The notes: a model not told the origin generated them from the letters alone. 5,700 nucleotides of DNA from WLJO01 sp046597895 (GCA_046597895.1 JBKJJS010000003.1:1-5700), one strand, 5' to 3'. Positions 1 through 5,518 are shown, numbered from the stretch's first letter. A program made the numbers and translations.

Positions 1-426
1 GATTCCCTGTCCTCGTACCCGGATCACGGGCTGTTCTTCCGCACGACTCCGGCGGACTCGTTGGAGGCCAGCGTCATCGCCGACTTCGTCGTCGAGGACG
101 CGAATCGCAGCTATGCGATCGTGGCCAGAGACGACGAACAGGGCGCAGCGCTTGCGGAGGCCCTGAAGGTGTACCTGGACACGTACGGCGTCCCGTTGTT
201 CGACGACATCCGGTTCATTCCGGCCACGGACAAGGCGAATTTCGCCGATCGCGCCGCGGCGCTGGCGCTCATCGGCCCGGACGCCGTGATCTTCATCGGT
301 TTCGAGGAGGATGTCGGCGTCCTGCAGGCACTGGATGCTGCCAACCTCGGGCCAACGCGCAAGAACGTCTACGTCTGGGACGGTGTCCTCACGGATTCGT
401 TCGGCGAGGCGTTCAGCCGCTCCTGA
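1..426 (+). CDS. Leu/Ile/Val-type ABC transporter substrate-binding protein, 3' part, apparently truncated at C-terminus
   Basis: The frame is open from base 1 (D-S-L-S-S-Y-P-D) and ends at TGA 424-426, so the 5' end lies outside the window. The start 'FFRTTPADS' matches the 'RTAPSD' segment of type I periplasmic binding proteins of the LivJ family, where the chain enters lobe 2. A Rossmann-like pattern follows: SYAIVARDDEQGAALAEAL (strand plus helix), a Phe/Pro-rich strand, ADRAAALALIGPDAVIFIGF, then VYVWDGVLTDSFGEAF. Such proteins capture amino acids or similar solutes outside the membrane and deliver them to an ABC permease. Family members normally continue for roughly 100 or more residues after this point, returning to lobe 1. 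Here 'SRS' and a stop follow at once, and the convergent exonuclease gene ends only 87 bp later, leaving no room for the missing part. It is probably a broken gene or a rearrangement/assembly junction. Family assignment is fairly sure; the truncation is inferred from family length. Confidence 0.75.
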   Translation, partial: DSLSSYPDHGLFFRTTPADSLEASVIADFVVEDANRSYAIVARDDEQGAALAEALKVYLDTYGVPLFDDIRFIPATDKANFADRAAALALIGPDAVIFIGFEEDVGVLQALDAANLGPTRKNVYVWDGVLTDSFGEAFSRS

Positions 427-442
427 GAACCTCGTCGTCCGG

Positions 443-488
443 GTGGGCGTGGCCCCTTCGATGGCCGCTCCCGTCATGGCCCGTCCAC
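443..488. terminator. Imperfect inverted repeat between convergent gene ends
   Basis: The 87-bp gap 427-513 between two convergent stop codons holds an imperfect inverted repeat. GTGGGCGTGGCC (443-454) pairs with GGCCCGTCCAC (478-488) with one mismatch and one bulge, and a GGCC/GGCC alternative pairing lies inside. There is no T-run on either side. Its position suits a shared terminator, but random GC-rich sequence could give a similar fold. Confidence 0.22.
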
Positions 489-513
489 CATTGTCGCCAC
501 GGTGATCACCACG

Positions 514-1434
514 TCAAGCCTCGCGATGGGGTTGGCGCGGTGCGGCGACGCGTACGGCGCGATCCACCAACTGCGGCGCATCGAGTCGCTCCGCCACTGC
601 GGCGAAGTCGTCGGTTGGGCCGCGCCACCGCCAGTCGTCCACGGCACCGACCGCGACATTCGTCTCGATAGTGGCGATGCGTCGGAACAGCAGTGCCTGA
701 GTGAACTGCTCCTGCAACGTTCGGGCCAGCTTCTCGGCGCCGCGCATGCCACCCGGAATGTCCCAGTCACTCGACGATGCTGGGATCGCCTCGAGGTTGC
801 CGTACCGGGCAAGAACCGTACTGGCCGACTTGGCACCCCAGCCCGGCAGGCCCGGGAAGCCGTCGGCCGTATCGCCGACGAGCGCGAGGTAGTCGGCGAT
901 CGAGCCCGGTGGTACACCGAACTTGGCAATGACACCCGCCTCGTCGATGGTCTCGCCCTTGCGCCGGTCGAGTTGCACGACCCGGGTCCCTCGAACGCAC
1001 TGCCCGAGATCCTTGTCCGCAGTGAGAATGATCACCTGGGTCACCCGCTCGTCGTTCGCGGCGATCGCTGCCGCCGCACCCAGCGCATCGTCGGCCTCGA
1101 ACTCCACCATCGGCCACGTCGTGACGCCCATCGCGATGAGCGCCTCTTCCAGCACCGGGAACTGGGCGAGCAGTTGAGGCGGCATCCCCTCGCTCGTCTT
1201 GTAGCCGGGCCACAGATCGTTGCGGAAGCTCTCGACGACGTGATCGGTGGCGACGCCGACATGGGTGGCCCCTTCCGCGAACAACTGCAGCGTCGAGGAC
1301 AGCACCCCGATGGTTCCGGCAAACGGACCCGGGTCTCCGTGGCGAACCGCCTGGCCGAAGTGCTGGCGGAAGAGCTCGTACGTGCCGTCGACGAGGTGGA
1401 CGGTGAACCCCTCAGAATCGGGTGAACCACTCAT
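514..1434 (-). CDS. Stand-alone 5'-3' exonuclease (Pol I N-terminal / FEN family)
   Basis: This 306-residue protein resembles the 5'-nuclease domain of DNA polymerase I without the polymerase, the type known in actinobacteria as '5'-3' exonuclease' and related to ExoIX. Such enzymes cut single-stranded or flapped 5' ends using two divalent metals. The full acidic set is visible: D16 (LVDGTYELFR), D64 (TDHVVESFRNDL), E113/D115/D116 (EFEADDALG), D140/D142 (TADKDLGQCV) and D188/D191 (LVGDTADGFPG). A helix-hairpin-helix DNA-binding segment (GLPGWGAKSASTVLARYG) covers about 195-212. 'GYKTSEG' (77-83) replaces the YKA-x-R motif of Taq and E. coli Pol I; as I recall this is normal in the actinobacterial subfamily. 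The ATG at 1434 was chosen because the conserved domain starts 12 residues later; an upstream extension to 1620 is Arg/Pro-rich and overlaps the neighbouring gene. No clear Shine-Dalgarno precedes it. It lies 40 bp downstream of the anti-sigma-like gene on the same strand, so co-transcription is likely. Confidence 0.93.
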   Translation of the reverse strand: MSGSPDSEGFTVHLVDGTYELFRQHFGQAVRHGDPGPFAGTIGVLSSTLQLFAEGATHVGVATDHVVESFRNDLWPGYKTSEGMPPQLLAQFPVLEEALIAMGVTTWPMVEFEADDALGAAAAIAANDERVTQVIILTADKDLGQCVRGTRVVQLDRRKGETIDEAGVIAKFGVPPGSIADYLALVGDTADGFPGLPGWGAKSASTVLARYGNLEAIPASSSDWDIPGGMRGAEKLARTLQEQFTQALLFRRIATIETNVAVGAVDDWRWRGPTDDFAAVAERLDAPQLVDRAVRVAAPRQPHREA

Positions 1435-1474
1435 CGGCGGCACCGTAGCTCGGGCCACTGCGTGCCGATTGAGG

Positions 1475-2176
1475 TCAGACGGCGAACGCCGCGGCGTACG
1501 TGGTGGCCATCTCGGCCGAGTACGGCTGAACCCGGCCGCAGGCGCCCGGGCGTACGGCGTCGCTGTACAGCTCGGCGGCCACCAGGTAACGCTGACCGAC
1601 CTCGGCAGGTGGGCCACCAATCAACGTCGTATTGTCGTCCGACATGTAGATGCCATCGGTAACCAGGATGTCGCCGCTGCCGCCACGGAACCACGTGGTG
1701 ACTTCGAACGTCACATCGGTGCCTTCGACCGCGGTGACGACACCGTCGAAGGCCACGAGCGCCCCCGAGATGCTCTCAGCGGAGAACGGCAGGCAGCTCA
1801 TCATGGCGATTCCCTCCACGACCGGAGCAGGCTCGAGGCCCGCCGGGCGATCGACGGTGGCGACCACCTTGCCGATCGTGGTCGGCGGGGCGGTCGTCGA
1901 GGCAGGCGTGGTTGGCGGCGCTTCGGATGCGGCCGGGACCGTGTCGTCACCGGTGACGGCCAGGCCGGCACCAATGCCCAGGGCAACCACGGCAGCCGCT
2001 CCCGCGGCGATTGCGTAGGGGAACCACTTCGGGCGGGTAGGGGTGTTCATGGTCATGGGGGATTTCTCCTGGATTCGGGCTCGGATGCGAGCGAGGAAGT
2101 ACGGATCGAGCGGCGCGTTGGAGGGCGACGGGTTCGCCGCTTCTAGTTGATTTTTCAACTGATCGTCAGACCGCAT
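1475..2176 (-). CDS. Single-pass membrane protein, probable anti-sigma factor with secreted NTR/OB-like domain
   Basis: This 233-residue protein has an N-terminal cytoplasmic part (1-50, with a helical stretch PYFLARIRARIQEK at about 25-38), one membrane segment (about 52-74, WFPYAIAAGAAAVVALG...), and a Pro/Thr-rich linker (80-100). An extracytoplasmic domain follows, with the pattern ALVAFDGVVTAVEGTDVTFEVTTWFRG ... VGQRYLVAA (139-201), which resembles NTR/TIMP-like or OB-like domains of actinobacterial secreted proteins. Two cysteines, C128 and C213, flank that domain and could form a disulfide. Its start overlaps the sigma-factor stop by 11 nt and follows an excellent Shine-Dalgarno, so translation is probably coupled. 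Gene order and topology suggest an anti-sigma or sensor partner that holds the sigma factor until an envelope signal arrives. The H-x3-C-x2-C zinc motif of ZAS anti-sigma factors is absent, and I cannot name a family for the N-terminal part. The function is therefore inferred mainly from context. An ATG at 2056 would remove the N-terminal 40 residues and looks less likely. Confidence 0.82.
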   Translation of the reverse strand: MRSDDQLKNQLEAANPSPSNAPLDPYFLARIRARIQEKSPMTMNTPTRPKWFPYAIAAGAAAVVALGIGAGLAVTGDDTVPAASEAPPTTPASTTAPPTTIGKVVATVDRPAGLEPAPVVEGIAMMSCLPFSAESISGALVAFDGVVTAVEGTDVTFEVTTWFRGGSGDILVTDGIYMSDDNTTLIGGPPAEVGQRYLVAAELYSDAVRPGACGRVQPYSAEMATTYAAAFAV

Positions 2177-2726
2177 CGCCCCTCCTCGTGGTAGCTCGCC
2201 CATCCATGTCCTCCAGTGGCTCGAACCTGTCATCCAGGATCCCTGCCAGTTTGCGTCGAGCTCGCGACGCCCGCAGCGCCACGGCGTTCTCAGAGGTGCC
2301 GAGCACGGCGGCGGCCTCGGCATGCGTCAATTGCTCCCACGTGAGTAAGCGCAGCAGCTCGGCATCGGCACCCGGCAGGCGGCGCAAAGCGTCGAGCACC
2401 GGCTGGCGCTCGACGATGCCGTCAGGCTCAGCGGCGGCCCCGGAGGGCGTCGGCGGACGCTGACCCGCCACCTTCGACCGCAGGCGATCCCAGCGGCGCG
2501 TACCTCGCCGCGAGTTGGCGAGCACCCGACGAGCCACGCCGTACAACCATGGGAGGGCGTCGGGCCCTGCGGGAAGTTCGTGGCGGCGGCGCCAGGCGAT
2601 GGCGTACGTCTCGGCCACGACGTCCTCGGCATCGGCTGCGTTGGCAGCCCTCCGGAGCGCGTAGCGCGAGATATCGGGCAGGGTGAGGTCCACCATCTGG
2701 GTGAAGTCGTCGTTCGGGCGCACCAT
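2166..2726 (-). CDS. ECF-type (sigma-70 family, group 4) RNA polymerase sigma factor
   Basis: This 186-residue protein has the two-domain layout of extracytoplasmic-function sigma factors, which direct RNA polymerase to a small stress or envelope regulon. Sigma region 2 spans about 18-76, with the DAEDVVAETYAIAWRR signature at 32-47 and the region 2.3/2.4 helix PWLYGVARRVLANSRR at 59-74. A Pro/Ala-rich linker (about 85-105) leads to region 4 (about 106-160). There, DALRRLPGADAELLRLLTWEQLTHAEAAAVLG is followed by the helix-turn-helix TSENAVALRASRARRKL, which would contact the -35 element. The ATG at 2726 gives a normal length; only a weak GCGAG lies upstream, and Met11 (2696) is an alternative. 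It is the first gene of the minus-strand cluster, with the membrane protein overlapping its stop. It runs divergently from the rRNA methyltransferase across 48 bp. ECF sigma factors often activate their own promoter; I see no convincing -35/-10 pair here. Confidence 0.93.
   Translation of the reverse strand: MVRPNDDFTQMVDLTLPDISRYALRRAANAADAEDVVAETYAIAWRRRHELPAGPDALPWLYGVARRVLANSRRGTRRWDRLRSKVAGQRPPTPSGAAAEPDGIVERQPVLDALRRLPGADAELLRLLTWEQLTHAEAAAVLGTSENAVALRASRARRKLAGILDDRFEPLEDMDGRATTRRGDAV
2181..2187 (-). promoter_or_regulatory. Strong Shine-Dalgarno for the anti-sigma-like gene
   Basis: GAGGAGG on the minus strand lies 4 nt before the ATG at 2176 and inside the 3' end of the sigma gene. 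It is the clearest ribosome binding site in the window and fixes this start. It implies the two products are made from one transcript, with re-initiation or coupling at the ATGCGGTCTGA overlap. Confidence 0.8.
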
Positions 2727-2774
2727 CTCGCAGTCTTATGTCCGGTCCGCAGGATGACCTGTCATGCTCTGGCG
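2727..2774. promoter_or_regulatory. Divergent intergenic region with ATGAC-CT-GTCAT palindrome
   Basis: These 48 bp separate the sigma-factor start (minus) from the RlmI start (plus), so promoters for both must lie here or inside the neighbouring coding sequence. A 5+2+5 palindrome, ATGACCTGTCAT, sits at 2754-2765 and could be an operator. It is short enough to occur by chance. On the minus strand, ATGACA and CATAAG lie about 19 bp apart and faintly resemble -35/-10 hexamers. No boxes are convincing. Confidence 0.4.
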
Positions 2775-3962
2775 ATGATCGCTCAGCCGGCCACGCTGCG
2801 CCTGCGCACCGGAAAGGAGCGCTCGCTGCGGCGCCGCCACCCGTGGGTGTTCAGCGGAGCGGTCGACCGACTTCAGGGTGCGGCTGGGCCGGGCGACACC
2901 GTGCGGCTTGAGGCGGCCGGCGGGGCGTTCCTGGCCTGGGCGGCGTATAGCCCGGCATCCCAGATCGTCGGGCGAGTGTGGTCATTCGCCGAAGACGACG
3001 TGATCGACTCGGCGTTCATCGCGGCGCGCGTGGCGGCCTCGGTCGAGGCCCGTTTCTCCCTGCGGGCGCGAACCGACGCAGTCCGGCTCGTGTTCGCCGA
3101 GAGCGACGGCCTACCCGGCGTCATCATCGACCGCTACGGCCCGGTTGCGGTCGCCGAGCTGACGACCGTTGGGGCCGATCGCTGGCGCGACGCGATCGCC
3201 GATGCCTGTCTTTCCCTCAACGGCGTGGAATCCGTGTACGAACGCAGTGACGTCGAGGTGCGGGCCCGCGAAGGCCTGGCCGAACGGACGGGGCTCCTAC
3301 GCGGCGTCGAGCCAGCCGATCTCGTCGAGATGCACGAGGACGGGATGACGTTCGCCGTTGACGTGCGCCGCGGCCACAAGACCGGCTTCTACCTCGACCA
3401 GCGCGAGAGCCGGGCCGCCGTCCGTTCGCTTGCCGTCGGGCGCCGAGTACTGAACGTGTTCGGGTACACCGGGGCGTTCAGCGTGGCGGCGTGGAAGGGC
3501 GGGGCGACCGAGGTGGTCACGGTCGATTCGTCCGGGCCCTCACTGCGGCTGGCCGCGGAGAACCTCGCTCGAAATGACTGCCCGGTGACCGGACTCGTCG
3601 AGGCCGATGCGTTCACCGAATTACGGCGCCTACGCGACGCCGGTCGCCGCTTCGACCTCGTCGTGGTCGACCCGCCCAAGCTCATCCACCGACAGCACCA
3701 GGTGGACAAAGGGGCAAGGGCCTACAAGGACCTCAACTGGCTGGCCTGCCGGCTGCTGGCGCCGGGCGGGATGCTCGTGACGTTCTCGTGCAGCGGGCTG
3801 CTCAGCCCCGACCTGCACCAAAAGATCGTGGCCGACGCCGCGCTGGATGCCGGGCGCGATGCCCAGATCGTCGGCCGCCTCCATCAGGCGAGCGACCACC
3901 CAGTCCTACTCAGCGTTCCTGAGAGCCAGTACCTGAAAGGCCTGATCTGCCGAGTCGCCTGA
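2775..3962 (+). CDS. rlmI: RlmI-family class I SAM-dependent 23S rRNA cytosine-C5 methyltransferase
   Basis: The product is 395 residues, essentially the length of E. coli RlmI (YccW), which makes m5C1962 in 23S rRNA. An N-terminal PUA RNA-binding domain spans about 5-75 (LRLRTGKERSLRRRHPWVFSGAV, then GDTVRLEAAGGAFLAWAAYSP). A central domain follows (SDGLPGVIIDRYG, 110-122). The C-terminal Rossmann methyltransferase begins with the family hallmark HKTGFYLDQRESR (201-213). SAM motif I is VLNVFGYTGAFSVAA (225-239), the acidic ribose ligand region is VDSS (250-253), motif IV is VVVDPPK (296-302), and TFSCSG (336-341) carries a Cys at 339 typical of the family. The ATG at 2775 was chosen because the PUA domain starts a few residues later; an in-frame ATG at 2754 adds only 7 residues, and no Shine-Dalgarno favours either. 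It ends 16 bp from the convergent epimerase. The exact target base is inferred from the family, and related m5C enzymes of unknown target exist in actinobacteria. Confidence 0.92.
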   Translation: MIAQPATLRLRTGKERSLRRRHPWVFSGAVDRLQGAAGPGDTVRLEAAGGAFLAWAAYSPASQIVGRVWSFAEDDVIDSAFIAARVAASVEARFSLRARTDAVRLVFAESDGLPGVIIDRYGPVAVAELTTVGADRWRDAIADACLSLNGVESVYERSDVEVRAREGLAERTGLLRGVEPADLVEMHEDGMTFAVDVRRGHKTGFYLDQRESRAAVRSLAVGRRVLNVFGYTGAFSVAAWKGGATEVVTVDSSGPSLRLAAENLARNDCPVTGLVEADAFTELRRLRDAGRRFDLVVVDPPKLIHRQHQVDKGARAYKDLNWLACRLLAPGGMLVTFSCSGLLSPDLHQKIVADAALDAGRDAQIVGRLHQASDHPVLLSVPESQYLKGLICRVA

Positions 3963-4003
3963 TCGTAGGGACGGGGGGCTACTCCTGAACGAGCTCGATC
4001 AGG
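3958..4003. terminator. Weak inverted repeat spanning convergent stops
   Basis: CCTGATCG (3958-3965) and CGATCAGG (3996-4003) are perfect 8-base complements separated by 30 nt. They span the RlmI and epimerase stop codons. The loop is long and no T-run follows on either strand, so a terminator role is only suggested by position. The 16-bp gap itself (3963-3978) holds a G-run and nothing else recognisable. Confidence 0.2.
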
Positions 4004-4389
4004 GTGCCGAAGCTGCCTTTCGGATGGATGAAGGCCACGGTGGTGCCGCGGCTACCCGGCCGGGGGACATGGTCGATGGGCGTGGCGCCGGCGGCGATCA
4101 TGGCGGCGAGAGCCTCAGCGCAGTCAGCGACCCGATAGCCGATGTGGTGCAGGCCCTCGCCCCGCTTCTCGATGGCCTTCGCCACGGGCGAGTCGTCCCG
4201 CGTCGGCGTGAGCAGTTGCACGTAGCTCTCGGCGACCTTCAACAGGGCTTCCTCGACACCGTCGCGCTCGACCACCTCGCGATGATCGACCTCGGCGCCG
4301 AATGCCCGCCGGTAGTAGTCGATGGCGGCCTCGAGGTCCCGGACGGCGATGGCCACATGGTCGATCTCAGTGAGGATCATGGTCGTCAT
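3979..4389 (-). CDS. mce: Methylmalonyl-CoA epimerase (VOC / glyoxalase fold)
   Basis: The 136-residue product interconverts the (2R) and (2S) forms of methylmalonyl-CoA, linking propionyl-CoA breakdown (odd-chain fats, branched amino acids) to succinyl-CoA through the B12-dependent mutase. Two VOC modules are visible. Module 1 (about 8-60) has IDHVAIAVRDLEAAIDYYRRAFG; module 2 (about 80-135) has GLHHIGYRVAD and ends GTLIELVQE. Expected metal ligands are all present: H11, Q58 (YVQLL), H82 and E132 (LIEL). The length is normal for the family. The stop is TAG. ATG 4389 was chosen; ATG 4380, three codons on, is equally good by homology. The longer frame from a TTG at 4428 would start inside a hairpin stem. 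No Shine-Dalgarno sits at the right distance. The mutase genes are not in the window. It is separated from the upstream DUF559 gene by a strong hairpin, so it is probably transcribed separately. Confidence 0.93.
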   Translation of the reverse strand: MTTMILTEIDHVAIAVRDLEAAIDYYRRAFGAEVDHREVVERDGVEEALLKVAESYVQLLTPTRDDSPVAKAIEKRGEGLHHIGYRVADCAEALAAMIAAGATPIDHVPRPGSRGTTVAFIHPKGSFGTLIELVQE

Positions 4390-4399
4390 AGTGGTGCAT
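4367..4399 (-). promoter_or_regulatory. Possible 10-codon upstream ORF overlapping the epimerase start
   Basis: The best ribosome-binding-like sequence in front of the epimerase is AGGG (minus strand, 4407-4404). It lies 4 nt before an out-of-frame ATG at 4399 rather than before the real start. That ATG opens a 10-codon frame (MHHYDDHDPH) ending in TGA at 4369-4367, which overlaps both candidate epimerase starts. It might be a small regulatory ORF or simply chance. Confidence 0.18.
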
Positions 4400-4413
4400 C
4401 GTGCCCTGCAAAC

Positions 4414-4465
4414 CGTTCTGGCGCGCAATCCACAACGGTCACTCTGTGGATTGCGCGCCAGAACC
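4414..4465. terminator. Perfect 21-bp-stem hairpin, 10-nt loop, downstream of the DUF559 gene
   Basis: The arms at 4414-4434 and 4445-4465 are perfect reverse complements (21 bp), separated by a 10-nt loop. On the minus strand the hairpin begins 20 nt after the DUF559 stop, the usual place for a terminator. Only TTT within GGTTTGC follows, so it would be a T-poor terminator of the kind seen in high-GC actinobacteria. It also ends just 24 nt before the epimerase start, so it may shape that gene's 5' region. The inner core, GCAATCCACA pairing with TGTGGATTGC, recurs in the hairpin at 5464-5509. A repeated palindromic element is the alternative reading. Confidence 0.75.
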
Positions 4466-4485
4466 GTGCCAGGAGTCGGGTTCCA

Positions 4486-5406
4486 TCACGACGCCAGCAC
4501 GTGCGGCGCCCACGCGGTAAGGATCCCTCGGATCCGGGCGGCCACCCACGCTGGTCGCCTACGGACCTGGCGCCACGTCAACCGCTGAACGAAGTAGCCC
4601 GCTTCGCCCAACAGCGCGTCCTTCTCCCGGTCCCACTCGAACTGATCACGGTCGAGGCCGTGGTACTCCCAGCCATCGGTCTCGATCACGACCCTGGTGT
4701 CCACGACCAGGAAGTCCACCTCGAGTCCCGCGACGATGGCGTGGAACTCGAAGGGCGGGAGATGGTGGCGCAAGAACAGGCCAGCCATGACCTCCTCGAG
4801 CAGCGAGTCCGGGGGCTTCGACCCGAGGGCCAGCCCGAGCAGCGCCTCCTCGAGTGCGACCACCCCTGACCGCCCGCGCGCACGGTGGCGTTGGAGCGAG
4901 TTCCACACCGCTTCTGGCTTGAACGTGCCGGCGGCGACGAAGTGCTGGAGCACGGGTAACACCGAGGCAGGATCAACGGCGCCGATGTCACACAGCGTTC
5001 GAAGCGGTCGAGTGGTGGGAATCTGCCGGCGCAGGATCGGCTCCAGATCCTTTACGTCCCTTGGGCGATGAAGCGCAATGCCGTCGACCCGTGTGAACCG
5101 ATGGCGGGAGGCGAGCATCACGTGGACCGGGTCGATGCCCCGACACGGTGCTCCCCACACGACCGCCGACGATACGTGCGACGCCATCGCCCCTTCACCG
5201 ACGGCCAAGGTGGCAGCCTTGATCGTGGCCAGGGCAGTGGCTGGGGCGCCGGCGAGGCGGGCGACGTCGGAGAAGACCTCAATGAGGACTCCGTCACGGC
5301 ACAGGGCGCGCCACTCAGTTCGGCCGATCCCGAGTGTGGATGCTTGGACGAGCGAGACCACGCCGTGCTGGTGGTTCGCGATGCGGTGGAGCTTGGTGAT
5401 GTTCAT
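4486..5406 (-). CDS. DUF559 (PD-(D/E)XK nuclease-like) protein with N-terminal AbiEi-type domain
   Basis: This 306-residue protein belongs to a family abundant and often multi-copy in actinobacteria. Residues about 1-50 form an AbiEi-type winged-helix region (HGVVSLVQASTLGIGRTEWRAL, then DGVLIEVFSDVARLAGAP). The middle carries family segments ASHVSSAVVWGAP (75-87), VHVMLA, ALHRPRDV (111-118) and IPTTRPLRTLCDIGAV (129-144). The C-terminal DUF559 part has the nuclease core: helix Glu 204/205 (SLLEEVM), D231 (EVDFLV), E242-T-D244 (VVIETDGWEYHG), and the closing RLTWRQV (275-281). The D...ExD arrangement is complete, so it may be an active nuclease, but no function is established for this family as far as I know. 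ATG 5406 starts right at the conserved N-terminus; the frame extends to 5601, but that part is Arg/Pro-rich and crosses a hairpin. No Shine-Dalgarno. There is no adjacent AbiEii-like toxin. Bases 5303-5369 are duplicated at the window's right edge. Confidence 0.88.
   Translation of the reverse strand: MNITKLHRIANHQHGVVSLVQASTLGIGRTEWRALCRDGVLIEVFSDVARLAGAPATALATIKAATLAVGEGAMASHVSSAVVWGAPCRGIDPVHVMLASRHRFTRVDGIALHRPRDVKDLEPILRRQIPTTRPLRTLCDIGAVDPASVLPVLQHFVAAGTFKPEAVWNSLQRHRARGRSGVVALEEALLGLALGSKPPDSLLEEVMAGLFLRHHLPPFEFHAIVAGLEVDFLVVDTRVVIETDGWEYHGLDRDQFEWDREKDALLGEAGYFVQRLTWRQVRRRPAWVAARIRGILTAWAPHVLAS
5303..5369 (+). repeat. 67-bp direct repeat, copy 1 (inside DUF559 gene)
   Basis: These 67 bases are identical to 5634-5700. 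Copy 1 encodes residues from about His14 to Leu35 of the DUF559 protein, the AbiEi-like N-terminal helices. Its left boundary falls at the third position of the Leu35 codon; the flanking base differs (C here, G in copy 2) and similarity ends there. Confidence 0.95.
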
Positions 5407-5463
5407 CACCGGTACTGATGTGCGCCAGATCGGCCGAACGGAAATCCGGTCCGTCCGGGTCGG
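5407..5463. other. Leader region of the DUF559 gene
   Basis: These 57 bp lie between the DUF559 start and the hairpin at 5464-5509. A promoter for DUF559 would be expected here, but I see no good -10/-35 pair and no Shine-Dalgarno before the ATG (GTACCGGTG-ATG). Translation may be leaderless or weakly initiated. Confidence 0.3.
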
Positions 5464-5509
5464 TCTCGGACGCAATCCACGGGGCCAGGCCTGTGGACAG
5501 CGTCCGAGA
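5464..5509. terminator. Hairpin with 10-bp outer and 5-bp inner stem, related to the 4414-4465 hairpin
   Basis: TCTCGGACGC (5464-5473) pairs with GCGTCCGAGA (5500-5509). After a 2x2 internal loop, TCCAC (5476-5480) pairs with GTGGA (5493-5497), and a few further inner pairs are possible. It lies 9 nt past the minus-strand stop at 5519, which suggests a terminator for the partial gene at the right edge. No T-run follows on the minus strand; GTTTT follows on the plus strand, where no gene needs it. The GCAATCCAC segment is shared with the other hairpin. Confidence 0.65.
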
Positions 5510-5518
5510 GTTTTCGCG

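Noticed and set aside
502..1425. Long plus-strand open frame opposite the exonuclease
   Set aside because: It is the antisense of a gene with a full set of FEN-family motifs; its own translation is Arg/Gly-rich with no recognisable domain.
1435..1620. N-terminal extension of the exonuclease to 1620
   Set aside because: It would overlap the 3' end of the anti-sigma-like gene with Arg/Pro-rich sequence; the conserved domain begins just after Met 1434.
1247..2146. Long plus-strand open frame opposite the anti-sigma-like gene
   Set aside because: It is low-complexity Arg/Gly-rich sequence typical of antisense GC-rich DNA, with no start signal, and it crosses two minus-strand genes.
4390..4428. 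Epimerase start at TTG 4428
   Set aside because: It lies inside the perfect hairpin stem and adds 13 Arg/Thr-rich residues not found in epimerases.
4024..4869. Plus-strand open frame crossing the epimerase and DUF559 genes
   Set aside because: It runs through two well-supported minus-strand genes and the hairpin, and its product resembles no family.
4486..5406. AbiE-type toxin-antitoxin or phage-defence system
   Set aside because: Only an AbiEi-like domain fused to DUF559 is present; no AbiEii nucleotidyltransferase toxin or other defence gene lies in the window.
4414..5509. Hairpin pair read as terminal inverted repeats of an insertion sequence around the DUF559 gene
   Set aside because: There is no transposase, the outer stems differ, there is no target-site duplication, and each hairpin is self-complementary rather than a matching end.
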